A DNA stretch of 64,000 nucleotides from positions 2,232,001 to 2,296,000 of the forward strand of contig NZ_OZ242038.1 of NCBI RefSeq assembly GCF_965205175.1. Direction: 5' to 3'. The stretch is from Poriferisodalis sp965205175. Its GTDB lineage: Bacteria; Actinomycetota; Acidimicrobiia; Acidimicrobiales; Poriferisodalaceae. Each line of letters begins with the position of its first letter. Within the stretch, counting starts at the first letter, position 1. The notes under the pieces were generated by a model. The model ran no database searches and was not told where the DNA came from. It saw only the letters and a list, made by a program, of their open reading frames with translations. The position numbers were made by a program, and so were the translations under genes. Positions 45,476-54,085 of this stretch are shown here, piece by piece.

Positions 45476-46960
45476 ATGGCCGTCGTGATCGCGATCGATG
45501 CCGGCACCACCGGCGTGCGCTCCATGGCCATCGACGAGACCGGTGCCGAGCTGGCCTACGCCTACCGACCGTTCCCGCAGCACTATCCCGGCCCGGGCCT
45601 CGTCGAGCACGACCCGAACGACATCTGGGAAGCCACGACGCTGACCTTGAGCGAGCTGTGCGCCGCCCTGCGGACCCGAGACGACGGGCGTCCTGCGGCG
45701 GTGGCCGCTGTCGGCATCGCCAATCAGCGCGAGACGGTCGTGGCATGGGACCGTCGCACCGGCGAGCCGCTCGCACGCGCACTCGTGTGGCAGGACGTCC
45801 GCACCGCAGGCCGCTGCGAGCAGCTGGAGGCTGACGGCCACCTGCCTGAGGTCCGTCGGCGCACGGGTCTGGTGCTGAGCCCGTACTTCAGCGGCACCAA
45901 GGCCGAGTGGCTGCTGCGCCACGGCGGCGTGCCCGTGCATCCTGATCTGGCTGTCGGCACGGTGGACAGCTGGCTGATCTGGAAGCTGAGCGGCGGCTCA
46001 GCGTTCGCCACCGATGCCACCAACGCTTCACGCACGCTGCTGTACGACCTCGCTTCGGGCGCCTGGTCGACGTCGATGTGCGACCTGCTGTCGGTGCCGA
46101 TCGACTCGCTGCCACACATTCGCCCGTCGGCCGGTCGGTTCTGCCGCACGGCGGACACGACGGCGCTGGGGCCGGGGATCGCGCTGAGCGGCGTGGCAGG
46201 CGATCAGCAGGCTGCTCTGTTCGGCCAAGGCTGCCATGAGGCGGGCATGGCCAAGAACACCTACGGCACCGGATCGTTCGTCCTGATGAATGTCGGCGAG
46301 CGATGCCCGCAGCCGGTCGACGGGCTGCTCACGACCGTGGCATGGGACTTGGGCACCGGCCGCACCTACGCGCTCGAAGGATCGATCTTTGCCACCGGCG
46401 CGACCGTGGGCTGGCTGTGCGGCGTCCTGGCCGGGGCCGCCGACCCGGCCGGGATCGAATCGCTCGCCCGCAGCGTGCCCGACAGCGCCGGAGTGGTCGT
46501 GGTGCCGGCCTTCGCCGGTCTGGGCAGTCCCTGGTGGGATCCGAGCGCTCGTGGCGCGATCATGGGCCTCACGTTCGCGGCCACCCCGGCCCACATCGCA
46601 CGGGCTGCTGTGGAGTCCATGGCACTGCAGACTCGCGACGTCGCAGAAGCGATGCATGCCGCGGTGGGCCGTCCCGTCGCCGAACTGAGGATCGACGGCG
46701 GCGCCGCAGTCAATGATCTGCTGTGCGCCATCCAAGCCGACCAGCTGGACGCCCCGGTGAGCCGACCCGAGGTGACCGAGACCACTGCCATGGGCGCGGC
46801 GATGCTGGCCGGGCTGGCCGAGGGCGTGTGGTCGTCCCCGGCGGACGCAGCCTCGGCCTGGAAGCTGGATCGCCGTTTCGAGCCCACCGGCGACCGTGCG
46901 GACGCCGACCGGCTGCACGCGCTGTGGCGACAGGCGCTCGAGCGAACCCTGCGCTGGTAG
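45476..46960 (+). CDS. glpK: Glycerol kinase
   Basis: The 494-residue FGGY kinase phosphorylates glycerol to glycerol 3-phosphate. It has the ATP-binding AIDAGTTGVRSMAID, IANQRETVVAWDR, WQDVRTA, the substrate region TDATNASRTLL, GVAGDQQAALFGQGC with the catalytic Asp, NTYGTGSFVLMN and GLGSPWWDPSARGAIMGL. No glpF, glpD or regulator is adjacent. It is divergent from trkA and convergent with the aminotransferase gene. Confidence 0.95.
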   Translation: MAVVIAIDAGTTGVRSMAIDETGAELAYAYRPFPQHYPGPGLVEHDPNDIWEATTLTLSELCAALRTRDDGRPAAVAAVGIANQRETVVAWDRRTGEPLARALVWQDVRTAGRCEQLEADGHLPEVRRRTGLVLSPYFSGTKAEWLLRHGGVPVHPDLAVGTVDSWLIWKLSGGSAFATDATNASRTLLYDLASGAWSTSMCDLLSVPIDSLPHIRPSAGRFCRTADTTALGPGIALSGVAGDQQAALFGQGCHEAGMAKNTYGTGSFVLMNVGERCPQPVDGLLTTVAWDLGTGRTYALEGSIFATGATVGWLCGVLAGAADPAGIESLARSVPDSAGVVVVPAFAGLGSPWWDPSARGAIMGLTFAATPAHIARAAVESMALQTRDVAEAMHAAVGRPVAELRIDGGAAVNDLLCAIQADQLDAPVSRPEVTETTAMGAAMLAGLAEGVWSSPADAASAWKLDRRFEPTGDRADADRLHALWRQALERTLRW

Positions 46961-47003
46961 CAGCTGGCCCAGCCCAGGCGTCGCAGCCCGAGCGGCGCTC
47001 GAG

Positions 47004-48188
47004 TCACTCGGCGGGCGTCAGCAGGTCCAAGGCGCCGCGCAGCTGGCTGATGGCCTGGCGGATGCGATGCTCGTTCTCGACCAGCGCGAAGCGCACGTGA
47101 CCCTCGCCGCCCGGGCCGAAGCCGACGCCAGGAGACAGTGCGACGTTCGCCTCGGCAACCACCAGCTTGCAGAACTCCACCGAGCCCAGGTGCCGGTACG
47201 GCTCTGGGATCTCCGACCAAGCGAACATGGTCCCTCGCGGAGGCGCCAGCGGCCAGCCGATACGGCCCAGCCCGCGCACCAAGACATCCCGCCGATTGCG
47301 GTAGGTCTCCCGAATCTCGCCGGGATAGTCGCGTTCCTCGTTCATCACCACCGTCGCTGCGATCTGGATCGGCTGGAACGTGCCGTAGTCGAGGTAGCTC
47401 TTGAGCTTGGCGAGCGCCGCCACGACCTCGGCGTTGCCGACGCAGAACGCGACCCGCCAGCCGGCCATGGAGAACGACTTCGTCAGGCTGTAGAACTCCA
47501 CCGCGACCTCCATCGCGCCCTGCGCCTGCAGGATCGACGGCGGCTCGTAGCCGTCGTAGCCCAGATCTGCGTAGGCGAAGTCGTGGACGAGCAGCACTTC
47601 TCGTTCGCGCGCGAAATCCACGATGCGCTGCATGAACTCCAGATCGACGCACGCAGTCGTGGGATTGTGCGGAAACGACAGAACGATCACCCGAGGCCGC
47701 GGCCACGAGTACTCGAAGCGCTCGACCAGGCGCTCGAAGAACGTCTCGCCGACGTCGAGAGGCACCTCGCGCACGCTTGCGCCGGTCAACAGCGGACCGA
47801 AGAGGTGAATCGGGTAGGACGGCGTCGGCACCAAACAGGCGTCGCCCGGCCCCAGCACCGTCCACATCAAGTGAGAGAAGCCCTCTTTGGCGCCGATCGT
47901 GTTGATGATCTCGGTGTCGGGATCGAGTTCGACCTGCCACTTGCGCCGGTACAGGTCGCCGACGGCGGCACGCAGCTTCGGGATGCCGCGGCTGGCCGAA
48001 TACCGGTGGTTGCGGGCATTGCGGGCCGCATCGGCCAGCTTGTCCACTGCCCGCTCCGAAGACGGCAGGTCCGGATTGCCGAACCCCAGGTCGATCACGT
48101 CGGCACCCGCACGCCGACGCTCGATCTTCAGCGAGTCGATGACGGTGAACACGTACGGCGGCAGGCCGCCGATGCGTCGGAACTCCAT
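47004..48188 (-). CDS. Class I aminotransferase (alanine/LL-DAP-like)
   Basis: The 394-residue PLP enzyme begins EFRRIGGLPPYVFTVIDSLKIERRRAGADVIDLGFGNPD, a start shared by the AlaC and LL-diaminopimelate aminotransferase group. FPHNPTT and YADLGYDGY are cofactor contacts, and SLTKSFSMAGWRVAF holds the PLP lysine (Lys237). VRFALVENEHRIRQAI closes the fold with the substrate Arg. Glutamate-pyruvate transaminase is the most likely activity. ATG 48188 is chosen; the frame extends upstream over the SRPBCC gene without homology. Confidence 0.92.
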   Translation of the reverse strand: MEFRRIGGLPPYVFTVIDSLKIERRRAGADVIDLGFGNPDLPSSERAVDKLADAARNARNHRYSASRGIPKLRAAVGDLYRRKWQVELDPDTEIINTIGAKEGFSHLMWTVLGPGDACLVPTPSYPIHLFGPLLTGASVREVPLDVGETFFERLVERFEYSWPRPRVIVLSFPHNPTTACVDLEFMQRIVDFAREREVLLVHDFAYADLGYDGYEPPSILQAQGAMEVAVEFYSLTKSFSMAGWRVAFCVGNAEVVAALAKLKSYLDYGTFQPIQIAATVVMNEERDYPGEIRETYRNRRDVLVRGLGRIGWPLAPPRGTMFAWSEIPEPYRHLGSVEFCKLVVAEANVALSPGVGFGPGGEGHVRFALVENEHRIRQAISQLRGALDLLTPAE

Positions 48189-48213
48189 GGTGCTTGAGGT
48201 CGGCGCTCGCGCC

Positions 48214-48681
48214 CTAGCCGGCGAGATCGGCTTCGAGGCGGGCCGCGAAGTCAGCCAGCGCGGTGTGCGCGATGCGACGCTCCGCGCGGCGCTTGACGAA
48301 GCCGGGCAGCGGCACCGCGAGCTCCAGCGCGAGCTGGTACACGACCTCCGTGCGGACCGGCCCAACGTGAACGGACCCAGCTGCGGGATTGAATTCGTAC
48401 CTGCCGTCGAGCTGCTTGACGACGTCGCCGTCGATCAGCTTCCAGGAGATGCGTTGCGGAGCGCCGCCATGGTCGTAAGCGAGCGTGTAGTCAGCGGTCC
48501 GCCCGAGCGCCGCGACGCGGAACGATGCCTGCGTCGCCCGCCCGTCGGGATCACGCGCTGTCACCGTGGCTGCACGAACGTCGGTCGCCCACTCGGGGTA
48601 GCGCTCGATGTCGGAGATGAGCGCGTAGCAGTCCTGCGGTGACGCAGCCACGATCGTGGTCATCGTCATCTCGTCGATCAT
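48214..48681 (-). CDS. SRPBCC (START-like) family protein
   Basis: The 155-residue protein has the cyclase/COQ10-type pattern TIVAASPQDCYALISDIERYPEWATDVRAATV at the N-terminus, a beta-rich middle (ISWKLIDGDVVKQLDGRYEF) and the amphipathic C-terminal helix typical of the START-like cavity fold (FVKRRAERRIAHTALADFAARLEADL). Such proteins bind hydrophobic ligands. The ligand is unknown. It is downstream of the pimB-like gene on the same strand and 25 bases upstream of the aminotransferase. Confidence 0.87.
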   Translation of the reverse strand: MIDEMTMTTIVAASPQDCYALISDIERYPEWATDVRAATVTARDPDGRATQASFRVAALGRTADYTLAYDHGGAPQRISWKLIDGDVVKQLDGRYEFNPAAGSVHVGPVRTEVVYQLALELAVPLPGFVKRRAERRIAHTALADFAARLEADLAG

Positions 48682-48767
48682 TGCTGCGTCCCGCCTCCGC
48701 ATGCCGTCTCGTTGCGGGTCGGTTCTCCGAAGATCGCGCAAGTGTACGCAATGCGCTCCCGGCCCGG

Positions 48768-49880
48768 TTAGGACAGCGCCGCTTCGAGTTCGGCGGCGAG
48801 CAGGTCCCAGGAGAATCGCTGCACGGTCTCGCGCCGCGCAGCAGCCCCCATCACCGCCCGCCGGCTCTCGCCGGACAGCAGTTCGTCGATCGCCTCGGCC
48901 ACCGCGTCCACCTCGGTGGGGCGTTCCACGATCAGTCCGGTCCGGCCATGGACCACTGCTTCGTGGCTGCCTCCGGACCTGCCTGCCACGACGGGCACCC
49001 CGCACGCAGCAGCCTCGACGAACACGATGCCGAATCCTTCCTGCTCGAGTCCCGCCCACCGATTGCGGCACGGCGCGGCGAAGACATCGCCCATCGCCAT
49101 GAACCGCGGCACCTCCTCGTCGCCGATTCGGCCCGAGAAGACGACCGCTGCGCCACAGCGGCGCGCCAGCCGCTCAAGGCGCCGACGGTCACGTCCAGCG
49201 CCGGCAACGGCCACCTGCAGCCCCGGATGCTCGGCCCGCAGACGCGCTGCAGCTTCGATGACCGCATCGAAGCCCTTGCGCGGGACCAGCCTGCTCAAGC
49301 AGACCACCAGCGGCCCTGCGTCCAAGCCGAATGCTCGTCGGACGCGCAGCCGCTCCTCGGCGCACAGGGGCACGAACCGGGCAACATCGACCCCCGGAGG
49401 CACCTCGCGCACCGGCAGCCGGCGAGATGCGCATCGCTGAGCTTCAGCCGCGGCGTACCCGCCGGCGGAGATGACGACCGAGGCGCCTTCGAGCACGCCG
49501 GACAGCACGCCGGAGATGCCCGGCAGCCTCGCCGGCACCGTGACTTCGGCGCCGTGCAGCACGACGCCGTAGGGAATGCCCAGTCGCGGCCCAACCATGC
49601 CGAGGGGAACAGCCGGGTCGAGCAGCACCAGCTCCGCGCCGACGTCGTCGGCCACCGCACGAATGCGCCTGACCAGGCTCGGACGCGGCAGCAGCACGCG
49701 TTCGCGCGTCCGCAGCACGCGCATCGGCGCGGCAGCGTCGAAGGGCGCAGCGCCGCGGTGCGGCGTGGTGAGCACGGTGGCGGCCTCCGGCGGCAGGCGG
49801 CGCCACAGCTCCCACAGGTAGCTCTGGATGCCGCCGATCTTGGGCGGGAAGTCGTTGGTGACGAGCAGGTGGGGCCGCAT
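48768..49880 (-). CDS. GT4 glycosyltransferase, PimB-like
   Basis: The 370-residue enzyme begins RPHLLVTNDFPPKIGGIQSYLWELWRRL, nearly diagnostic of the actinobacterial PimB' group that adds a mannose to phosphatidylinositol mannoside. VVLHGAEVTVPARLPG, VPPGVDVARFVP, LSRLVPRKGFDAVIEA and the EX7E-type donor site EGFGIVFVEAAACGVPVVAGRSGGSHE complete the GT-B fold. Without other pim genes nearby the exact acceptor stays open. ATG 49880 overlaps the queG stop (TGATG). Confidence 0.87.
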   Translation of the reverse strand: MRPHLLVTNDFPPKIGGIQSYLWELWRRLPPEAATVLTTPHRGAAPFDAAAPMRVLRTRERVLLPRPSLVRRIRAVADDVGAELVLLDPAVPLGMVGPRLGIPYGVVLHGAEVTVPARLPGISGVLSGVLEGASVVISAGGYAAAEAQRCASRRLPVREVPPGVDVARFVPLCAEERLRVRRAFGLDAGPLVVCLSRLVPRKGFDAVIEAAARLRAEHPGLQVAVAGAGRDRRRLERLARRCGAAVVFSGRIGDEEVPRFMAMGDVFAAPCRNRWAGLEQEGFGIVFVEAAACGVPVVAGRSGGSHEAVVHGRTGLIVERPTEVDAVAEAIDELLSGESRRAVMGAAARRETVQRFSWDLLAAELEAALS

Positions 49881-51046
49881 CAGCTCGCCGTGCGTGCCAC
49901 GCACACCGGCCTGGCAAGTTCTGCGGCCACCAGACCGTCGGCGTCCCGGTCTTCGAGCCCGCCGGCTCGCGCTTGTGCCACGAGATCGTCGCGCCCCAGC
50001 CGACGCGCCGTCCACACCGCATGCGCAGCGATCATCGCATTCGGCGACGACAGCGCCCGACGCAGCACCTCCTCGACGGCCGGCGAGCCGGGGTCGCCCA
50101 CGTTGCCGAGCACGACGAGCGCGTTGCGTCGCAAGTAGGCAGGCTGGCGACGCGGCACGTACCAGTGCCCGAAGGCCGCCATGAGCTCATCGTCGGCCAT
50201 GCGAAGCATCTCGACGACATCGACGCTGCTGCGACGGTGACGAATGTTCACTGGCCGGGGCCGGCTGCGCAGAGGCTCGGCTGCGGGATCATTGACCGGG
50301 CACATGGCCTGGCAGTCATCGCAGCCATAGAGCCGGTCGCCCAAGGCGACGCGGTACTGGGCCGCAAAGACGCCCGGCGCCTGGAGCAGCCAGGCCAGGC
50401 ATCGGTTCGCATCGAGCACTCCCGCCGTGTCCAGCGCTCCGGTCGGACAGGCCGACTGGCAGATGCGGCAGCTGCCGCACCCGTCGGTCTGCATATGGTC
50501 CGACACCGGCAGCGCAGCGGTGGTGATCACCGAGCCCAGCACGTTCCACGACCCGAGCTCTCGTGACAGCAGCATGGTGTTGCGGCCCAGCCAGCCCAGG
50601 CCGGCACGCACGGCAGCGGCGCGATCGACCAAGCGGTTGTCATCGCAGACCGTCACCGCGCGAGCGCCTCCGGCCTCCAGGACGCTGCAGACTCGGTCCA
50701 GCCCAGCTCGCAGGCGCACGTAGGCGTCGTCGGCCGCGTAGGCGGCCACCGTCCCGCTCCGGTGCCGGTCGAACCGCCTGTCGCCGGCGTCGGGCGGCCG
50801 GTAGCGGCGGGCGCACACCACCATGCTGCGCGCCCCAGGCAAGATGTCGGCCGGGGTCGTCGAACGCTCGGGCCGCCCATAGGTGAACCACATGCCGGCG
50901 TGCAGTCCAGCTGCCTTGCGTTCCTCGATCGCCCGGCGCGCATGTGTGAAAGGTGCGACGTCGGTGACCCCAACTGCGTCGATGCCGGAGTCAGCACACG
51001 CCTGGCGTATCGGTTCCAGCAGGCTCGACGCGGCGGCGGTTGCCAT
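49880..51046 (-). CDS. queG: Epoxyqueuosine reductase QueG
   Basis: The 388-residue cobalamin and Fe-S enzyme performs the last step of queuosine synthesis in tRNA. It has RPPDAGDRRFDRHRSGTVAAYAADDAY, the region DNRLVDRAAAVRAGLGWLGRNTMLL, two 4Fe-4S clusters (CGSCRICQSACPTGAL and CDDCQAMCPVN), and HEAT-like repeats near the C-terminus. ATG 51046 gives the family start. It is divergent from the Ser/Thr kinase gene. Confidence 0.94.
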   Translation of the reverse strand: MATAAASSLLEPIRQACADSGIDAVGVTDVAPFTHARRAIEERKAAGLHAGMWFTYGRPERSTTPADILPGARSMVVCARRYRPPDAGDRRFDRHRSGTVAAYAADDAYVRLRAGLDRVCSVLEAGGARAVTVCDDNRLVDRAAAVRAGLGWLGRNTMLLSRELGSWNVLGSVITTAALPVSDHMQTDGCGSCRICQSACPTGALDTAGVLDANRCLAWLLQAPGVFAAQYRVALGDRLYGCDDCQAMCPVNDPAAEPLRSRPRPVNIRHRRSSVDVVEMLRMADDELMAAFGHWYVPRRQPAYLRRNALVVLGNVGDPGSPAVEEVLRRALSSPNAMIAAHAVWTARRLGRDDLVAQARAGGLEDRDADGLVAAELARPVCVARTAS

Positions 51047-51170
51047 CGCTCAAGTGTGCCGTTGCACAGCCCCTGCTAGCGGCAGCCCGCGCTGCCGCCA
51101 GCCCCTATGCCGGCACTTCGGTTCTGCCGTTCCCTAAGCTGCGTCCGGCTCTCCAGCCGCGGCCGGTGCG

Positions 51171-52106
51171 ATGTACGACAACCACACAGACGTCTGGGTC
51201 GGCCGCCAGTACGGCCCGTACAAGATCACCGGACTCCTCGGGCGCGGCACGGTCGCTCACTGCTACCGGGCGACGACGCCAAAGGGCGACGAGGTCGGCC
51301 TCAAGGTGCTGACGCCGTTCGCCGAGGCACGCGCGGAGATCCGCTCCCTGTTCGAGCAGGAGTACGAGCTGATGGCACGCCTCGACCACCCCAATGTGCT
51401 GGCCGTCCACGGCGCGGGGGTCATCGGCGGCGCCCACTTCATGGAGATGGAGATCGTGGACGGCGAGACACTGGCCGACCGGTGCGCAAGCCGTCGGCCG
51501 CCGAGCCTTGCCGAGGGCATCGCCGTGATCCAGCAGATCTGCGCCGCGCTGGATCACGTCCACCGGCATCGGATCGTCCACCGGGACGTGAAGCCATCGA
51601 ACATCATGCTGGATGCTCGGTCCGACGGCGCGCCATCCGACGACCCTCAATCCAGCAGCCCTCAATCCAGCAGCCCAGACCGAGCCGTGCTCTTCGATTT
51701 CGGCTTGGCGCACGACCTCGACGGTCCTGCGTCGCCGCCGGGCCGGGTGTACGGATCACCCATGTACCTGTCCCCCGAGCAAGCGCTCGCGCAGCCCGTC
51801 GATGCACGCACCGACATCTACGGCCTCGGGACGACGCTCTACGCGCTGGCAGTGGGCTCGGCGCCCTTCTACGGAGAGCGCAACGACTTGCTGCACGCGC
51901 ACGTGCGGACGCCCCCGCCCGATCCCGCGGAGCGGGGCGTGCCGGCCGATCTTGCGCAGATCATCCTGACCGCCATGGCCAAAGCACCCGACGCGCGCTA
52001 CGCGAGCGGCGCCGACTTTGCCGCTGCGCTCGCTTCGGTCGAAGTGCCGGCGCCGCAGGACACGCGGCGGCGCGGACTCCTGCGCAGGCTGACCAGCCGC
52101 ACCTGA
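51171..52106 (+). CDS. Cytosolic Ser/Thr protein kinase
   Basis: The 311-residue Hanks-type kinase has the Gly loop LLGRGTVAHCYRA, VGLKVL with Lys45, Glu in the EYELMARLDHPNV helix, catalytic HRDVKPSN (Asp139, Asn144), DFGLA (Asp176) and SPMYLSPEQA with the APE region. An insert between the catalytic loop and DFG contains PQSSS twice, encoded by a 15-bp tandem repeat (51645-51674). There is no transmembrane helix or PASTA domain, so it is not a PknB-type wall sensor. The substrate is unknown. Confidence 0.93.
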   Translation: MYDNHTDVWVGRQYGPYKITGLLGRGTVAHCYRATTPKGDEVGLKVLTPFAEARAEIRSLFEQEYELMARLDHPNVLAVHGAGVIGGAHFMEMEIVDGETLADRCASRRPPSLAEGIAVIQQICAALDHVHRHRIVHRDVKPSNIMLDARSDGAPSDDPQSSSPQSSSPDRAVLFDFGLAHDLDGPASPPGRVYGSPMYLSPEQALAQPVDARTDIYGLGTTLYALAVGSAPFYGERNDLLHAHVRTPPPDPAERGVPADLAQIILTAMAKAPDARYASGADFAAALASVEVPAPQDTRRRGLLRRLTSRT

Positions 52107-52150
52107 CGGTCGCAGCGTGCCTGCATGGTCGCCTCTGGCCGAGGGCACGC

Positions 52151-52393
52151 TCAGGGCACGCCATGGCGATAGCGCTCGACGACCTCGACGTCGTCGATGC
52201 CGTACACCAAAACAGTCTCGGCGGGGCCGCCGTCGAAGTCCACCACCGCCATGACGCGCCGGTCGCCGGGACGAACCCCGGTGACCACTGCCGTCGTTCC
52301 CACCAGCGAAGCACGGCGCTCATCGGACGTGTCGGCCAAGCGGACGACGTCGCCGACCCCGAAGGGCAACGACAGACCCACCACCACGCTCAA
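52151..52393 (-). CDS. Small hypothetical protein
   Basis: The 80-residue frame lies between the kinase and trpD on the minus strand. The segment FGVGDVVRLADTSDERRASLVGTTAVVTGVRPGDRR resembles a small SH3/KOW-like barrel, followed by VMAVVDFDG and an acidic end. The start is TTG 52393 or one of the GTG codons just after it, all close to the trpD stop at 52403, so it may be the last gene of that operon. No family is recognised. Confidence 0.5.
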   Translation of the reverse strand: MSVVVGLSLPFGVGDVVRLADTSDERRASLVGTTAVVTGVRPGDRRVMAVVDFDGGPAETVLVYGIDDVEVVERYRHGVP

Positions 52394-52402
52394 GCAGCCA
52401 CG

Positions 52403-53527
52403 CTAGGCCGCGCCGTCGGCAGACGACGCTGAGGCCAACTCGTTCGTCAGCCTGACAGCAGACTCCAGCTTGGCCGCAGCGCGGCCGTCGGCCACCGCCG
52501 CGTGCGCCAGCTCGGCACCCTCCGCGAAATTCTCCGCCAAGCCGGCAACCACCAAGCCGGCACCCGCATTGAGTTCCACGATCCGGGCCTTGGCGCCGGT
52601 CTCCTCGCCTGCCACGATGGCTCGGAGGATCTCGGCGTTCTGTTGCGGTCCTCCCCCCCACAGCTCGGCTCGATTCACGCGTTCGACCCCGATCGATGCC
52701 GGGTCGAACTGGTACTCGTCGACGATCTCGCCGTCGCGCACCTCGTAGATGCGGGTGAGATCGGTCAGCGTGATCTCGTCGAGACGATCGGCGCCGTGTA
52801 CCACCAGCGAACGCTTCGAACCGCGCGCCGCGAGCACCCCGGCGACTCGTGGCGCCATCACCGGGTCGCTCACGCCGAGCACCTGCCGCTTGACGCGGGC
52901 CGGATTCGACAGCGGTCCGAGGAAGTTGAAAGTAGTGGGCACGCCCAGCTCTGCCCGCACCGAGGCTGCAAAGCGCATCGCTGGGTGGAACGTCTTGGCG
53001 AAGGCGAAACCCAAGCCGATCTCCGACACACATCGTTCTACGCTCGGTCCGTCCAGCTCGGTCGCCAGCCCCAGCGCGGCCAGCGTGTCGAACGAGCCCG
53101 ACGACGACGACGCGGCAACCGAGCCGTGCTTGCACACCACTGCTCCCGCAGCCGCAGCAACGAAGGCCGCCATGGTGGACACGCTGAGCGCGTGTCGCTG
53201 GCGAACCGGGGCGCCTCCGCTGCCGACGATGTCAATGGCGCCGGCGGGCACGCTCAGCGGCACGGCGGCGTCGTGCATGGCGTCCACCAGGCCGGTGAGT
53301 TCTGGGACCGAGCCGCCCTTCATGCCCAAGGCGATGACGAAGCCCGCCAGCTGGGCATCGGTGGCTCGCTGGCTCAAGATGGCGCCCAGAGCTGCCCGCG
53401 CTACTTCGGGGCTCAGATCGATGCCCGCGACGAGGTCCGTGAGCACCGCCTTCCACCCGCCGAAATGCTCGAGGGGGTGAGCATGGTGCGGATCAGCAGC
53501 GGCGCTGCCCATCCCTGCGCTGTCCAT
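52403..53527 (-). CDS. trpD: Anthranilate phosphoribosyltransferase-like protein
   Basis: The protein of about 374 residues has the TrpD fold: LSPEVARAALGAILSQRATDAQLAGFVIALGMKGGS, LSVSTMAAFVAAAAG, RAELGVPTTFNFLGPLSNPA and VVHGADRLDEITL. Key substrate motifs are altered. The PRPP/metal loop GTGGD is GSGGAP (residues 103-108) and KHGNRAASS is KHGSVAASS. The usual enzyme joins anthranilate to PRPP in tryptophan synthesis, so a changed activity is possible, but the variant may be normal for this lineage. No other trp gene is near. ATG 53527 lies within a 14-bp tandem duplication and is reached from whiB by overlapping mini-ORFs. Confidence 0.88.
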   Translation of the reverse strand: MDSAGMGSAAADPHHAHPLEHFGGWKAVLTDLVAGIDLSPEVARAALGAILSQRATDAQLAGFVIALGMKGGSVPELTGLVDAMHDAAVPLSVPAGAIDIVGSGGAPVRQRHALSVSTMAAFVAAAAGAVVCKHGSVAASSSSGSFDTLAALGLATELDGPSVERCVSEIGLGFAFAKTFHPAMRFAASVRAELGVPTTFNFLGPLSNPARVKRQVLGVSDPVMAPRVAGVLAARGSKRSLVVHGADRLDEITLTDLTRIYEVRDGEIVDEYQFDPASIGVERVNRAELWGGGPQQNAEILRAIVAGEETGAKARIVELNAGAGLVVAGLAENFAEGAELAHAAVADGRAAAKLESAVRLTNELASASSADGAA

Positions 53528-53549
53528 CAAGCGCCGTCCATCAAGCGGT
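53522..53549. repeat. 14-bp tandem duplication spanning the trpD start codon
   Basis: GTCCATCAAGCGCC (53522-53535) is followed by GTCCATCAAGCGGT (53536-53549). Each copy holds a minus-strand TTGATGGAC; the downstream one provides the trpD ATG at 53527. Confidence 0.85.
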
Positions 53550-53555
53550 GCTCAT
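53527..53555 (-). other. Stop-start mini-ORF chain linking whiB to trpD
   Basis: The whiB stop TGA (53557-53555) overlaps ATG 53555. That opens MSTA-stop, whose TGA overlaps ATG 53541. This opens MDGA-stop, whose TGA overlaps the trpD ATG 53527. All three junctions are TGATG. The chain tiles the whole intercistronic gap. Translation of the mini-ORFs is inferred. Confidence 0.6.
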
Positions 53556-53968
53556 CAGTCAGGACGGGCCGACGACTGACCGTTGCGAGCACGCGCCGCA
53601 GCGCGGCGGCGTCGTCGAATGATGCGCACACGTTCCGCTGCAGTCTGCCCGCCCCAGACACCGTTCTTTTCCCGCACTGCTATGGCGTACTCCAGGCAGT
53701 CGCCCGATACCGAACAGACGGCGCAGACCGCTTTGGCCTCGAATGCGGTGTCGTCATGGTCGGTGTCGTCGCCGTCTGGCGGGAAGAAGATCTCGGCCCT
53801 CAGGCCCCGGCATGCCGCGTGTCGCTGCCACGCCAACAGGTCAGTCGTGAGTCCGCCGTGTCGGTCCACGAGGATCCGCATGGGGTCGCTCGTCGGCACA
53901 CGCGCCAGTGTCGAAGGTGTGCTCGCCGATCCGGACGAGGAGCGCTCGACGGCAGTGGCGGAGGGCAT
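53555..53968 (-). CDS. WhiB-family [4Fe-4S] transcriptional regulator
   Basis: The 137-residue protein has the WhiB pattern: a first Cys in AWQRHAACRGLRAEIFFPP, then CAVCSVSGDCLEYAI supplying the other three cluster ligands, the turn GVWGGQTAAERVRI and a basic DNA-binding tail RRRRRAAARAR. WhiB proteins bind an Fe-S cluster and sigma-A to control transcription. I use ATG 53968 because it lies 9 bases after a predicted -10 element, so it would be leaderless. ATG 53881 would give a more typical 108 residues. Confidence 0.92.
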   Translation of the reverse strand: MPSATAVERSSSGSASTPSTLARVPTSDPMRILVDRHGGLTTDLLAWQRHAACRGLRAEIFFPPDGDDTDHDDTAFEAKAVCAVCSVSGDCLEYAIAVREKNGVWGGQTAAERVRIIRRRRRAAARARNGQSSARPD

Positions 53969-53977
53969 CTGTGGCGC

Positions 53978-54006
53978 AATCTTGCCGATGCATCGCAGAT
54001 TGTCAA
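53978..54006 (-). promoter_or_regulatory. Predicted promoter of the whiB gene
   Basis: The minus strand has a perfect TTGACA (54006-54001), a 17-base spacer and AAGATT (53983-53978), a weak -10 with 3 of 6 matches. The ATG at 53968 lies 9 bases after the -10, which would give a leaderless mRNA, common in actinobacteria. Confidence 0.5.
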
Positions 54007-54085
54007 GACGCAATGTTGCTGCGCTGTCCAGTGCAGTGAGCCCCCATGCGGTGAAGCCCAATGCAGCCAGGCACAATTGCGTCTC

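Noticed and set aside
51171..52106. PknB-type PASTA receptor kinase
   Set aside because: There is no transmembrane helix or extracellular domain; the protein ends soon after the kinase fold.
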